From positions 36,178 to 100,177 of the forward strand of contig DATNAQ010000126.1 of assembly GCA_035607415.1 (NCBI GenBank): a DNA stretch of 64,000 bases, written 5' to 3'. The translations under genes and the position numbers were made by a program. Of the stretch, positions 16,529 to 23,890 are shown one piece after another (position 1 is the first letter of the stretch; every line of letters begins with the position of its first letter). Under the pieces are notes generated by a model. The model was not told the DNA's origin. It saw only the letters and a list, made by a program, of their open reading frames with translations, and made no database searches. Origin of the DNA: JAQBQH01 sp035607415 (GTDB lineage Bacteria > Myxococcota_A > Polyangia > Palsa-1104).

Positions 16529-17347
16529 ATGGGCTATCCGGCGCGGCTTCTGGCGCTGGCCGAGCCGCCGTCGCCGCTGTGGATCCGGGGTGGCTGGACC
16601 CCGGCCCGGAGGGCCGTCGCCCTCGTCGGTGCCCGGGCTGCGACCGAGCGCGGCATGGACGTGGCGCGCGAGCTCGCCGCTGCGCTCGCCCGCGCCGGCG
16701 TCGACGTGGTGTCGGGCGGCGCGCTCGGCATCGATGCGGCCTCGCATCGCGGCGCGCTCAACGAAGCCGATCACTCGAGCGCAGGACGCACGGTGGCGGT
16801 GCTCGGCACCGGCATCGACGTCGCGTATCCCGAGCGCAACGCCGGCATGTTCGAGGAGATCGTCGCGTCGGGCGGCGCGCTCGTCACGCAGTTCGCGCCC
16901 GGCGAGCAGCCGCGGCGGCAATCGTTTCCCATCCGCAACACGGTGATCGCGGGCCTGGCGGATCTCGTCGTCGTCGTCGAGGCGCAGCCGGCCTCGGGCA
17001 CCACGCACACGGTGCGCGCGATGCACTGGCTCGGACGCCCGGTGGCGGCGGTGCCCGGCTCGCACGGCACCGACGCGCTCATTGTCGCCGGTGGAGCCGT
17101 TGCCGTCGCCGACGCTGACGACGTGCTCGCGGTCCTCGACGGCCGGCAGCCCGCGCCGCCGGCGCCGCCGGAGGATCCGCTGGCGGCCAAGATCTATGCG
17201 GTGCTCGACGACGTCCCGCGCGACGTCGGAGAGCTCGCGTTTCGCGCCGGCCTGTCGGTGGGAACGTGCGCGGCCATGGTGGTCGATCTGGAGCTCGGTG
17301 GTTTGGCAGCGCGCGCCGCGGGCGGGCGTTATCTTCGGTTGAGGTAA
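16529..17347 (+). CDS. dprA: DNA processing protein DprA (Smf)
   Basis: A DprA-type protein of 272 residues from ATG 16529 (AAGGG just upstream); in-frame ATGs at 16466 and 16499 would give up to 293. The Rossmann-like core is intact: ALVGARAATERG, SGGALGIDAASHRGAL, VLGTGIDVAYPERN, and FPIRNTVIAGLADLVVVVEA. A C-terminal winged helix follows (EDPLAAKIYAVLDDVPRDVGELAFRAGLSVGTCAAM). DprA loads RecA onto incoming single-stranded DNA during natural transformation. The usual N-terminal SAM domain is missing, so this is a short form. topA follows with no gap, part of the conserved dprA-topA-trmFO-xerC-hslV-hslU order. Confidence 0.92.
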   Translation: MGYPARLLALAEPPSPLWIRGGWTPARRAVALVGARAATERGMDVARELAAALARAGVDVVSGGALGIDAASHRGALNEADHSSAGRTVAVLGTGIDVAYPERNAGMFEEIVASGGALVTQFAPGEQPRRQSFPIRNTVIAGLADLVVVVEAQPASGTTHTVRAMHWLGRPVAAVPGSHGTDALIVAGGAVAVADADDVLAVLDGRQPAPPAPPEDPLAAKIYAVLDDVPRDVGELAFRAGLSVGTCAAMVVDLELGGLAARAAGGRYLRLR

Positions 17348-19807
17348 ATGGGAGCCGTCAAAGCGACAAAGAAGAAAGCGCCGGCCAAAGAGGCGCCGGC
17401 CAAAGAGGCGCCGGCCAAAGAGGCCAAGTCGGCCAAGTCGACCGCGACCAAGGGCGGGACGGAGAAAGCGCTCGTCGTCGTCGAGTCGCCGGCCAAGGCC
17501 AAGACCATCAAGAAGTACCTCGGCAACGGGTTCACCGTGAAGGCGTCGGTGGGCCACGTGATGGATCTGCCGAAGTCCAAGATGGGCGTCGACATCGAGC
17601 ACGGCTTCACGCCCGAGTACGTGATCATCCGCGGCAAGGGCAAGATCATCTCGGAGATCAAGAAGTCGGCCAAGGCCGTCGACGTCGTCTACCTCGCGCC
17701 CGACCCCGATCGCGAGGGCGAGGCGATCGCGTGGCACCTGGCGCAAGAGATCAAGAGCTCGAACGGGAACATCAAGCGCATCCTCTTCAACGAGATCACC
17801 AAGCGCGGCATCACCGAAGCGCTGCAGCACCCGGGCGAGATCGACACCAACAAGTTCGAGTCGCAGCAGGCGCGGCGCATCCTCGATCGCCTCGTGGGCT
17901 ACGAGATCTCGCCGATCCTGTGGAAGAAGGTGAAGCGCGGGCTCTCGGCCGGGCGCGTGCAGTCGGTGGCAGTGCGCATCGTCGTCGAGCGCGAGCGGGA
18001 GATCGCGGCGTTCAAGCCGGTCGAGTACTGGACCATCGAGGCCGACGTCGAGGGGCACGAGCCGCCGCCGTTCCGCGTGCGCCTGGTCAAGATCGACGGG
18101 CAGAAGGCCGAGCTCGGCAACGGCGAAGATTCGCGGCGCGTGGTCGCGGAGCTCAAGACGGTCAAGTTCGTCGTCGAGAAGGTCGACCGCAAAGAGCGCA
18201 AGAAGAATCCGCTGGCGCCGTTCATCACCTCGCGCTTGCAGCAGGAGGCGGCGCGCAAGCTGCGCTTCACTGCCAAGAAGACGATGGCGCTGGCGCAGCG
18301 TCTCTATGAAGGTCTCGAGCTCGGCAGCGAAGGCGCGGTCGGTCTCATCACGTACATGCGTACCGACTCGACGCGTCTGTCGGACGACGCCGTCGTCGAG
18401 GCGCGCGCGTACATCGGCGAGCGCTTCGGCAAGGAGTACCTGCCCGACGAGGCGGTGGTCTACAAGACCAAGAAGTCGGCGCAGGACGCGCACGAGGCGA
18501 TCCGTCCCACGTCGACGCAGTACGATCCGGAGACGGTCAAGCGCCTCTTGACCGAGGCGGCCGCGGGCAATCAGGAGAAGCTGCGCGACGTCGAGGATCA
18601 CGTGCGGCTGTATCAGCTCATCTGGAACCGGTTCATCGCCTGCCAGATGAAGCCGGCCATCTACGATCAGACGGCGATCGACATCGCCGCCGGGCGCTAT
18701 GGGCTGCGCGCCAACGGCCAGGTCCTGAAGTTCCCCGGCTACACGCAGGTGTACACGGAGAGCGCCGAAGAGACGGGCGAAGCCGAGGAAGGCGATCGCA
18801 CGCTGCCGCCGATCGAAGAGGGCGAGACGCTCAAGCTGCACAAGATCGATCCCGAGCAGCACTTCACGCAGCCGCCGCCGCGCTTCTCGGAGGCGTCGCT
18901 GGTCAAGGAGCTCGAAGAGAAGGGCATCGGGCGCCCGTCGACGTACGCGAACATCCTGTCGACGATTCAGGACCGCGGCTACGTGGAGAAGCGCGAAGGG
19001 CGCTTCCATCCGACGACGCTCGGGACCAAGGTCAACGACCTGTTGGTGGAGTCGTTCCCCGACATCCTCGACGTGACCTTCACGGCGTCGATGGAAGAGG
19101 GGCTCGACGGCGTCGAAGAAGGGCAGCGCGACTGGGTCAAGCTGCTCGGCGATTTCTACACGCCGTTCAAGGTCGACCTCGAGAAGGCGGTCGTGCACAT
19201 GCGCGACCTGAAGCGCGAGGAGATCCCGACCGACTTCAAGTGCGAGAAGTGCAACTCGCCGATGGTCATCAAGTGGGGACGCAACGGCGAGTTCCTCGCG
19301 TGCAGCGGCTATCCCGAGTGCAAGAACACCAAGGAGTTCTTGCGCAAGGAAGACGGCACCATCGAGATCGCGCCCGAGCCGACCACCGACGAGAAGTGCG
19401 AGACCTGCGGCGCGCCGATGCTGGTCAAGCGCGGGCGCTTCGGCGAGTTCCTGGCCTGCTCGCGCTATCCCGACTGCAAGACGACACGGCCGATCTCGCT
19501 CGGCGTCAACTGCCCGCGGCCGACCTGCGGCGGCTTTCTGACGGAGAAGCGGTCGCGGCGCGGCAAGGTGTTCTTCGGCTGCAGCAACTACGCGAAGACC
19601 GGATGCGACTTCGTGTCGTGGGATCGGCCGATTCCGCAGCAGTGTCCGCAGTGCGGCGCGGCCTTTTTGGTCAAGCGCGAGAACCGTCGCGGCGGTGGGC
19701 GCATGCGCTGCGTCGCCGAGGGCTGCGGCTACTCGGAGAACCCGCCGGAGAGCGCCGAGGGCGGCACCGAAGGCGGCGGCGGCGAGTCGACGGGCGACGC
19801 CGCGTAA
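17348..19807 (+). CDS. topA: DNA topoisomerase I
   Basis: An 819-residue type IA topoisomerase relaxing negative supercoils. After a Lys/Ala-rich tail the Toprim domain starts ALVVVESPAKAKTIKKYLG, with metal motif DPDREGE (118-124). The catalytic Tyr336 lies in GLITYMRTDSTRLS. The C-terminus has at least three zinc-ribbon repeats (CEKCNSPMVIKWGRNGEFLAC, CETCGAPMLVKRGRFGEFLAC, CPRPTCGG...FFGCSNY) and a further CPQCGAAF pair. The first 35 residues carry three identical APAKE units encoded by a perfect 3 x 15-bp repeat, a histone-tail-like extension seen on DNA-binding proteins of this lineage. The ATG directly follows the dprA stop. Confidence 0.97.
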   Translation: MGAVKATKKKAPAKEAPAKEAPAKEAKSAKSTATKGGTEKALVVVESPAKAKTIKKYLGNGFTVKASVGHVMDLPKSKMGVDIEHGFTPEYVIIRGKGKIISEIKKSAKAVDVVYLAPDPDREGEAIAWHLAQEIKSSNGNIKRILFNEITKRGITEALQHPGEIDTNKFESQQARRILDRLVGYEISPILWKKVKRGLSAGRVQSVAVRIVVEREREIAAFKPVEYWTIEADVEGHEPPPFRVRLVKIDGQKAELGNGEDSRRVVAELKTVKFVVEKVDRKERKKNPLAPFITSRLQQEAARKLRFTAKKTMALAQRLYEGLELGSEGAVGLITYMRTDSTRLSDDAVVEARAYIGERFGKEYLPDEAVVYKTKKSAQDAHEAIRPTSTQYDPETVKRLLTEAAAGNQEKLRDVEDHVRLYQLIWNRFIACQMKPAIYDQTAIDIAAGRYGLRANGQVLKFPGYTQVYTESAEETGEAEEGDRTLPPIEEGETLKLHKIDPEQHFTQPPPRFSEASLVKELEEKGIGRPSTYANILSTIQDRGYVEKREGRFHPTTLGTKVNDLLVESFPDILDVTFTASMEEGLDGVEEGQRDWVKLLGDFYTPFKVDLEKAVVHMRDLKREEIPTDFKCEKCNSPMVIKWGRNGEFLACSGYPECKNTKEFLRKEDGTIEIAPEPTTDEKCETCGAPMLVKRGRFGEFLACSRYPDCKTTRPISLGVNCPRPTCGGFLTEKRSRRGKVFFGCSNYAKTGCDFVSWDRPIPQQCPQCGAAFLVKRENRRGGGRMRCVAEGCGYSENPPESAEGGTEGGGGESTGDAA
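17378..17422 (+). repeat. 3 x 15-bp tandem repeat inside topA (APAKE units)
   Basis: Three perfect copies of GCGCCGGCCAAAGAG in frame, at 17378-17392, 17393-17407 and 17408-17422. They encode repeated Ala-Pro-Ala-Lys-Glu near the topoisomerase N-terminus. Copy number is expected to vary between strains by slippage. Confidence 0.9.
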
Positions 19808-19824
19808 CGACGGGCGCGTTCTAG

Positions 19825-19954
19825 AAAAGCCTACACGGAGATCAAAGAGCTCGGAGAGATCAGAGAACAGAAAACAAATAGTTGGTCCGATGGAACGGGC
19901 GGGCCAACTTCCTTGGGCTCTCTGATCTCTCAGATCTCCCTGTGAGGCTTTTTT
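19825..19954. repeat. 130-bp AT-rich giant palindrome after topA
   Basis: The ends read AAAAGCCT and AGGCTTTTTT and pair. Inside, GGAGATC and GAGAGATCAGAGA on the left pair with their complements on the right, the left arm carrying about ten extra bases. At the tip GTTGGTCCG pairs with CGGGCCAAC. It is clearly poorer in GC than its surroundings. On the plus strand it ends in a run of six T, so it could act as a very large intrinsic terminator for topA. Its base composition also suggests an imported palindromic (MITE-like) repeat. Confidence 0.8.
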
Positions 19955-19968
19955 AGCGGGAGTAACCC

Positions 19969-20394
19969 TTGAGCAAATTCCTCGACGAGTTGTTGGCTGC
20001 GCGCTCGTCGGGGCCGCATTCGCCCAAGGAGATCGATCGCACCGTGATCGAGCAGGGCGGCGAGCTCTTGCGGTTGCGGGCGATCGTCGGCGCCTTGTGC
20101 CAGATCATGATCGACAAGGGTGTGATCGAGCGCGGCGAGCTCATGGCCGCGTTGCGCGAGGCGCTGCACGAGATCGATCCGCTGATGCTGCCTTCACTGC
20201 GGCGGGTGCCGATGCCGGCGACGGGGCCGCTGATGCCGCCGGGCGCCAATCCGTATCGCGATGTGCAGCCGATGGTGCCTGACGGCGAGCGCCAGGTGAT
20301 CTGCATCCGCTGCTCGCGCTCGGTGGCGCGCAAGCACACCAACCTGACCGACGAAGGGCCGATCTGCGACACCTGCTGGGAGCCGCGCATCTGA
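19969..20394 (+). CDS. Unknown protein with C-terminal zinc ribbon
   Basis: A 141-residue protein starting with TTG (GGGAG six bases upstream). The N-terminal 75 residues are helical (KFLDELLAARSS, IDRTVIEQGGELLRLRAIVGALCQIMIDKGVIERGELMAALREALHEID). A Pro-rich linker leads to a C-terminal CxxC pair of pairs, CIRCSRSV and CDTCWEPRI, a zinc-ribbon-like end. I recognise no family. It sits between topA and trmFO in a usually uninterrupted cluster, ends overlapping the trmFO ATG (TGATG), and starts 14 bases after the giant palindrome. Confidence 0.75.
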   Translation: MSKFLDELLAARSSGPHSPKEIDRTVIEQGGELLRLRAIVGALCQIMIDKGVIERGELMAALREALHEIDPLMLPSLRRVPMPATGPLMPPGANPYRDVQPMVPDGERQVICIRCSRSVARKHTNLTDEGPICDTCWEPRI

Positions 20395-21704
20395 TGTTCG
20401 CGCCCGACGCGATCGTCATCGGTGGAGGCCTCGCCGGCTGCGAGGCGGCGTGGCAGCTCGCGCGGCGCGGCGTGCGCGTGTCGCTCGTCGAGCAGAAGCC
20501 GGCGCGGCTGTCGCCGGCGCACACGACGCCGCTCCTGGCCGAGCTGGTCTGCTCGAACTCGCTGCGCTCGGACGCCATCGAGGCGCCGGCGGGGCTGCTG
20601 AAGGCGGAGCTGCGGCGCGCCGGCTCGCTCATCATCGAGTGCGCCGATGCGACCAAGGTGCCGGCGGGCGATGCGCTCGCGGTCGATCGCCACGCGTTCT
20701 CGCGCCTGGTGACCACGCGGCTGGCGCTCGATCCCAACGTGCGCCTCGAGCGGCGGCCGGCCGAGGATCTGCCGGAGGCGGGCGTGCCGGTCATCGTCGC
20801 CGGCGGGCCGCTCGTCGGCGGCGGGCTGGCCGCGCGCATCCGCAAGCTGTGCGGCGATCGCTTCTATTTCTACGACGCGATCGCGCCCATCATCGAAGCC
20901 GACTCGATCGATTGGTCGCGCGCCTTTCGCGGCTCGCGCTGGGGCCGCGGCTCCGACGACGGCGGCGATTACGTCAACTGCCCGCTCACCACCGACGAGT
21001 ACCGCGCGTTCGTGGCCGCGGTGCGCGCCGGCCAGAAGGTGACGCCGCACGCGTTCGAGGAGCCGCGCTACTTCGAGGGCTGCCTGCCGATCGAGGTCAT
21101 GGCCGAGCGCGGCGACGAGGTCCTCGCCTTCGGCCCGATGAAGCCGGTCGGCCTCGACACCGACGCCCACGCGGTCGTGCAGCTGCGCGCCGAGAACCGC
21201 TGGGCGACGTCGTACAACCTCGTCGGCTTCCAGACGCGCCTCACCTACGGCGAGCAGAAGCGCGTCTTCGCCATGATCCCGGCGCTGGCGTCGGCCGAGT
21301 ACGTGCGCATGGGATCGATCCACCGCAACTCGTACATCGAGTCCTGGCGCCTCCTCGGCAGCGAGCTCGAGCTGCGCGCGCTGCCGCACGTGCGGCTCGC
21401 CGGGCAGATCACCGGCGTCGAGGGCTACATCGAGTCGACGGCGATGGGCCTTCTCGCCGCGCTCTTCACGCACGGCCGGCTCGCCGCCAAGCCGGTGCCG
21501 GCGCCGCCGCCGACGACTGCGTTCGGCGCGCTCTATCACCACCTCATGCGCCCGCGCGCGCCGGGCGAGCCGTTCTCGCCGACCAACATCAACTTCGGTC
21601 TGCTCCCGCCGCTCGAAGCGCGGGCTAGGAAGCGCGAGCGCCGCGCGCTCCACGCGGAGCGGGCGAAGGCGGCCCTCGGTCCGTGGCTGTCCGCCGTGGC
21701 GTGA
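20394..21704 (+). CDS. trmFO: Folate/FAD-dependent tRNA (uracil-54-C5)-methyltransferase
   Basis: A 436-residue flavoprotein that makes ribothymidine at tRNA position 54 with methylenetetrahydrofolate as carbon donor. Seen: the FAD dinucleotide motif AIVIGGGLAGCEAAW, Cys53 in ELVCSNSLRSD (equivalent to the reported catalytic-region Cys53), a second Cys in YFEGCLPIEVMAERG, and the closing block EGYIESTAMGLLAALF and PTNINFGLLPP. The start overlaps the previous stop. The last 80 bases overlap the 3' end of terC on the opposite strand. topA, trmFO and xerC commonly sit together. Confidence 0.96.
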   Translation: MFAPDAIVIGGGLAGCEAAWQLARRGVRVSLVEQKPARLSPAHTTPLLAELVCSNSLRSDAIEAPAGLLKAELRRAGSLIIECADATKVPAGDALAVDRHAFSRLVTTRLALDPNVRLERRPAEDLPEAGVPVIVAGGPLVGGGLAARIRKLCGDRFYFYDAIAPIIEADSIDWSRAFRGSRWGRGSDDGGDYVNCPLTTDEYRAFVAAVRAGQKVTPHAFEEPRYFEGCLPIEVMAERGDEVLAFGPMKPVGLDTDAHAVVQLRAENRWATSYNLVGFQTRLTYGEQKRVFAMIPALASAEYVRMGSIHRNSYIESWRLLGSELELRALPHVRLAGQITGVEGYIESTAMGLLAALFTHGRLAAKPVPAPPPTTAFGALYHHLMRPRAPGEPFSPTNINFGLLPPLEARARKRERRALHAERAKAALGPWLSAVA

Positions 21705-22602
21705 GCAGCGACACCGCCGCCGTCACGCCGAGGATGCACAGGGTGATGGCGAGCGCGATGAGCGCCGGGATGTGCACCACGCGGTCGAGGCACATCTTGG
21801 CTCCGACGAGGATCAAGATGACGCCGATGCCGTAGTGCAGGTACTGCATGCGCGCCACCAGCCGCTCGACGACGCTGTAGAGCGCGCGCAGGCCGAGCAC
21901 CGCGAGCACGTTCGAGCTGAACACGATCTGCATGTCGTTGGTCACGCCGAGCACCGCCGGGATCGAGTCGACGGCGAACATGAGGTCAGACAGCTCGATG
22001 ACGATGAGCGCGAACAGCAGCATCGTGCCGCAGCGCTTGCCGCCTTCGCCGCTGACGAAGAAGTGGTTGCCCTCGAAGCGCGGCGCGATCGGCAGGACGC
22101 GCCTGAGCGCGCGCACCCAACGCTTGTTCGGCAGATCCTCGCTCGCTTCCTTGCCGCCGACGAGCGCGCGCACGCCCGAGTAGGCGAGGAACGCGCCGAA
22201 CAGGTACACCACCGGGTGCCAGAGCGAGAGCAGCCGCACGCCGCCCACGATCATCCCGCCGCGCAGGATGAGCGCGCCGAGGATGCCCCAGGTCAACACG
22301 CGGTGACGCTGGTTGTCGGGCACCTTGAAGCGCGTGAAGACGATCAGGAACACGAGCAGGTTGTCGAAGCTCAGCGACTTCTCGAGCAGCCACGCCGTGT
22401 AGAACTCGGTGGCCGCGCCGCTGCCGCGCCGCCACCAGACCAGGCCGCCGTAAACCAGCGACAGCGCGATCCACAGGAGCGACCAGCCGATGGCGGCGCG
22501 CAGCGTCAGCGGCCGGCGCTGGTGACGATGGACGCCGAGGTCGAGCGCGACCGCGCCGATCACCAGCACGAACAGCCCCGCCCACAGCCCCAGATGCGCC
22601 AT
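21625..22602 (-). CDS. TerC-family integral membrane protein
   Basis: A 325-residue TerC protein with about nine hydrophobic helices and the two acidic signatures LEKSLSFDNLLVFLIVF and LSDLMFAVDSIPAVLGVTNDMQIVF. TerC/Alx proteins are implicated in metal-ion (manganese) efflux and tellurite resistance. The last 25 residues (RRTATDRGPPSPAPRGARG) are basic, low complexity and encoded by the region overlapping trmFO antisense, so the tail probably arose by loss of an original stop. No ter operon partners are nearby. Confidence 0.93.
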   Translation of the reverse strand: MAHLGLWAGLFVLVIGAVALDLGVHRHQRRPLTLRAAIGWSLLWIALSLVYGGLVWWRRGSGAATEFYTAWLLEKSLSFDNLLVFLIVFTRFKVPDNQRHRVLTWGILGALILRGGMIVGGVRLLSLWHPVVYLFGAFLAYSGVRALVGGKEASEDLPNKRWVRALRRVLPIAPRFEGNHFFVSGEGGKRCGTMLLFALIVIELSDLMFAVDSIPAVLGVTNDMQIVFSSNVLAVLGLRALYSVVERLVARMQYLHYGIGVILILVGAKMCLDRVVHIPALIALAITLCILGVTAAVSLLTPRRTATDRGPPSPAPRGARGARAS

Positions 22603-22695
22603 CTCCGTCGGTAATGCGAGATGCGCGCCGGACCCTGCGCACGACCGTCGGCAGCGGGGTGGGCCGCCCCAGATGCGAGCGGCGACGAGCCGGTG

Positions 22696-22701
22696 TATCC
22701 T
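22696..22701 (+). promoter_or_regulatory. -10 box TATCCT, near-leaderless, of the lipoprotein at 22710
   Basis: TATCCT followed by eight bases and then the ATG at 22710, without a ribosome site. Same hexamer and spacing as the minus-strand gene starting at 13155. Confidence 0.5.
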
Positions 22702-22709
22702 GCGCTTGG

Positions 22710-23873
22710 ATGCGTTGGTTGTTCCTCGTCGGCCTCGCGACGCTCGCCGGCAGCTGCGGCGGGGGCGACTGCGTGCACGGCTCGAACATCCAGGTGACGG
22801 TCGCGCCCGACGGCGACGTCGTCGTCAGCGACATCGTGCGGCTGCACGTGATGCTGTCGATCAACGACACGATGCTCGGCGCCACCGACATTCTGGTCGG
22901 TCCGGACAAGCCGCTCGACCACAGCGGCTCGACGTTCCTCTTGCAGCCCGATCCGGCGCCGGCCGCCTCGTACAACGTCGCGCTCACGGTGCAGGCGTAT
23001 GCCACCGGCGACGCGCTCGTGGCCATCGGCTCCAACTCGGTGATTGCAGTCACCGACGGCTGCAACCGCTTGACGGTGAACCTCACCGCGCTGCCGCTCA
23101 TGACGCCGGGCCCCGATATGGCCGCGCCGCCAGGCTCGGACCTCGCCGGCACGACCGTGGAGTCGGACATGGCCGGTTGCATCGGCGGCACGCCCGACGA
23201 AGACGCCGACGGGCGCGCCAACTTCTGCGACCTGTGCCCCGCCGATCCGGATACCACGCCGGTCGACAGCGACAGCGACGGGCTGCCCGACGCCTGCGAT
23301 CCCGACATCGCGATGCCGACCAACACGCTCGTCTACTTCGATCCGTTCGACACCGCTTCGGGCCACTGGTCCGGCTCGCACCAGGTGACGCAGAGCTACA
23401 TGAAGATCGACACCGGCGCCGTCGGCACCGACTCGTCGAGCAACGGGGTCGACCTGCTGCCGCTCAACGTGCGCGTGCAGACGGACATTCTGCCGACCCA
23501 CGAGTACGGGAATCAGGGCGGCGATACCGGCGTCTTCGTCGGCACCAGCGCCAACCCCAACCAGGGCAACGGCGTGTTCTGCGCGCTGACGTGGAACAAC
23601 GGCGCGCCCGATACGGTGAACATCTACCACGTCAACAGCGGCAGCTACGGCGTGCCGAGCACGCTCTCGCTCGGGAACGAGCTTCAGATGCTCGACTACC
23701 GCCTGCGTTTGACGCACCGTGCCGGGACGTGGACCTGCGAGGTCGTCCCCAACGGAGGCGCGCCCATCACGGTGACCACCAGCCAGACGGTCACTGCGCC
23801 GCTGTTCATCACGCTGATCAACGACAACATGGGATCAAACTTTCACCATGTCGTCGTAGAAACGAAGCTTTAG
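22710..23873 (+). CDS. Lipoprotein with thrombospondin type 3-like calcium repeats
   Basis: A 387-residue secreted protein. The signal MRWLFLVGLATLAGSC ends in a lipobox cysteine. Residues about 25-130 form a beta-rich domain. Next is an acidic repeat DEDADGRANFCDLCPADPD...DSDSDGLPDACDPD typical of thrombospondin type 3 calcium-binding repeats common in myxobacterial surface proteins. The C-terminal 180 residues (VYFDPFDTASGHWSGSHQ...) look like a jelly-roll or LamG-like fold. I chose ATG 22710 because a -10 box lies eight bases before it. The function is unknown; calcium-dependent surface adhesion or binding is the usual guess for this layout. Confidence 0.8.
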   Translation: MRWLFLVGLATLAGSCGGGDCVHGSNIQVTVAPDGDVVVSDIVRLHVMLSINDTMLGATDILVGPDKPLDHSGSTFLLQPDPAPAASYNVALTVQAYATGDALVAIGSNSVIAVTDGCNRLTVNLTALPLMTPGPDMAAPPGSDLAGTTVESDMAGCIGGTPDEDADGRANFCDLCPADPDTTPVDSDSDGLPDACDPDIAMPTNTLVYFDPFDTASGHWSGSHQVTQSYMKIDTGAVGTDSSSNGVDLLPLNVRVQTDILPTHEYGNQGGDTGVFVGTSANPNQGNGVFCALTWNNGAPDTVNIYHVNSGSYGVPSTLSLGNELQMLDYRLRLTHRAGTWTCEVVPNGGAPITVTTSQTVTAPLFITLINDNMGSNFHHVVVETKL

Positions 23874-23876
23874 TAG

Positions 23877-23882
23877 TATAAT
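23877..23882 (+). promoter_or_regulatory. -10 box TATAAT, near-leaderless, of the Ser/Thr kinase
   Basis: Perfect TATAAT, eight bases before the GTG start at 23891, only three bases after the previous gene's TAG (23871-23873), with no ribosome site. Confidence 0.55.
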
Positions 23883-23890
23883 GGGCCGAA

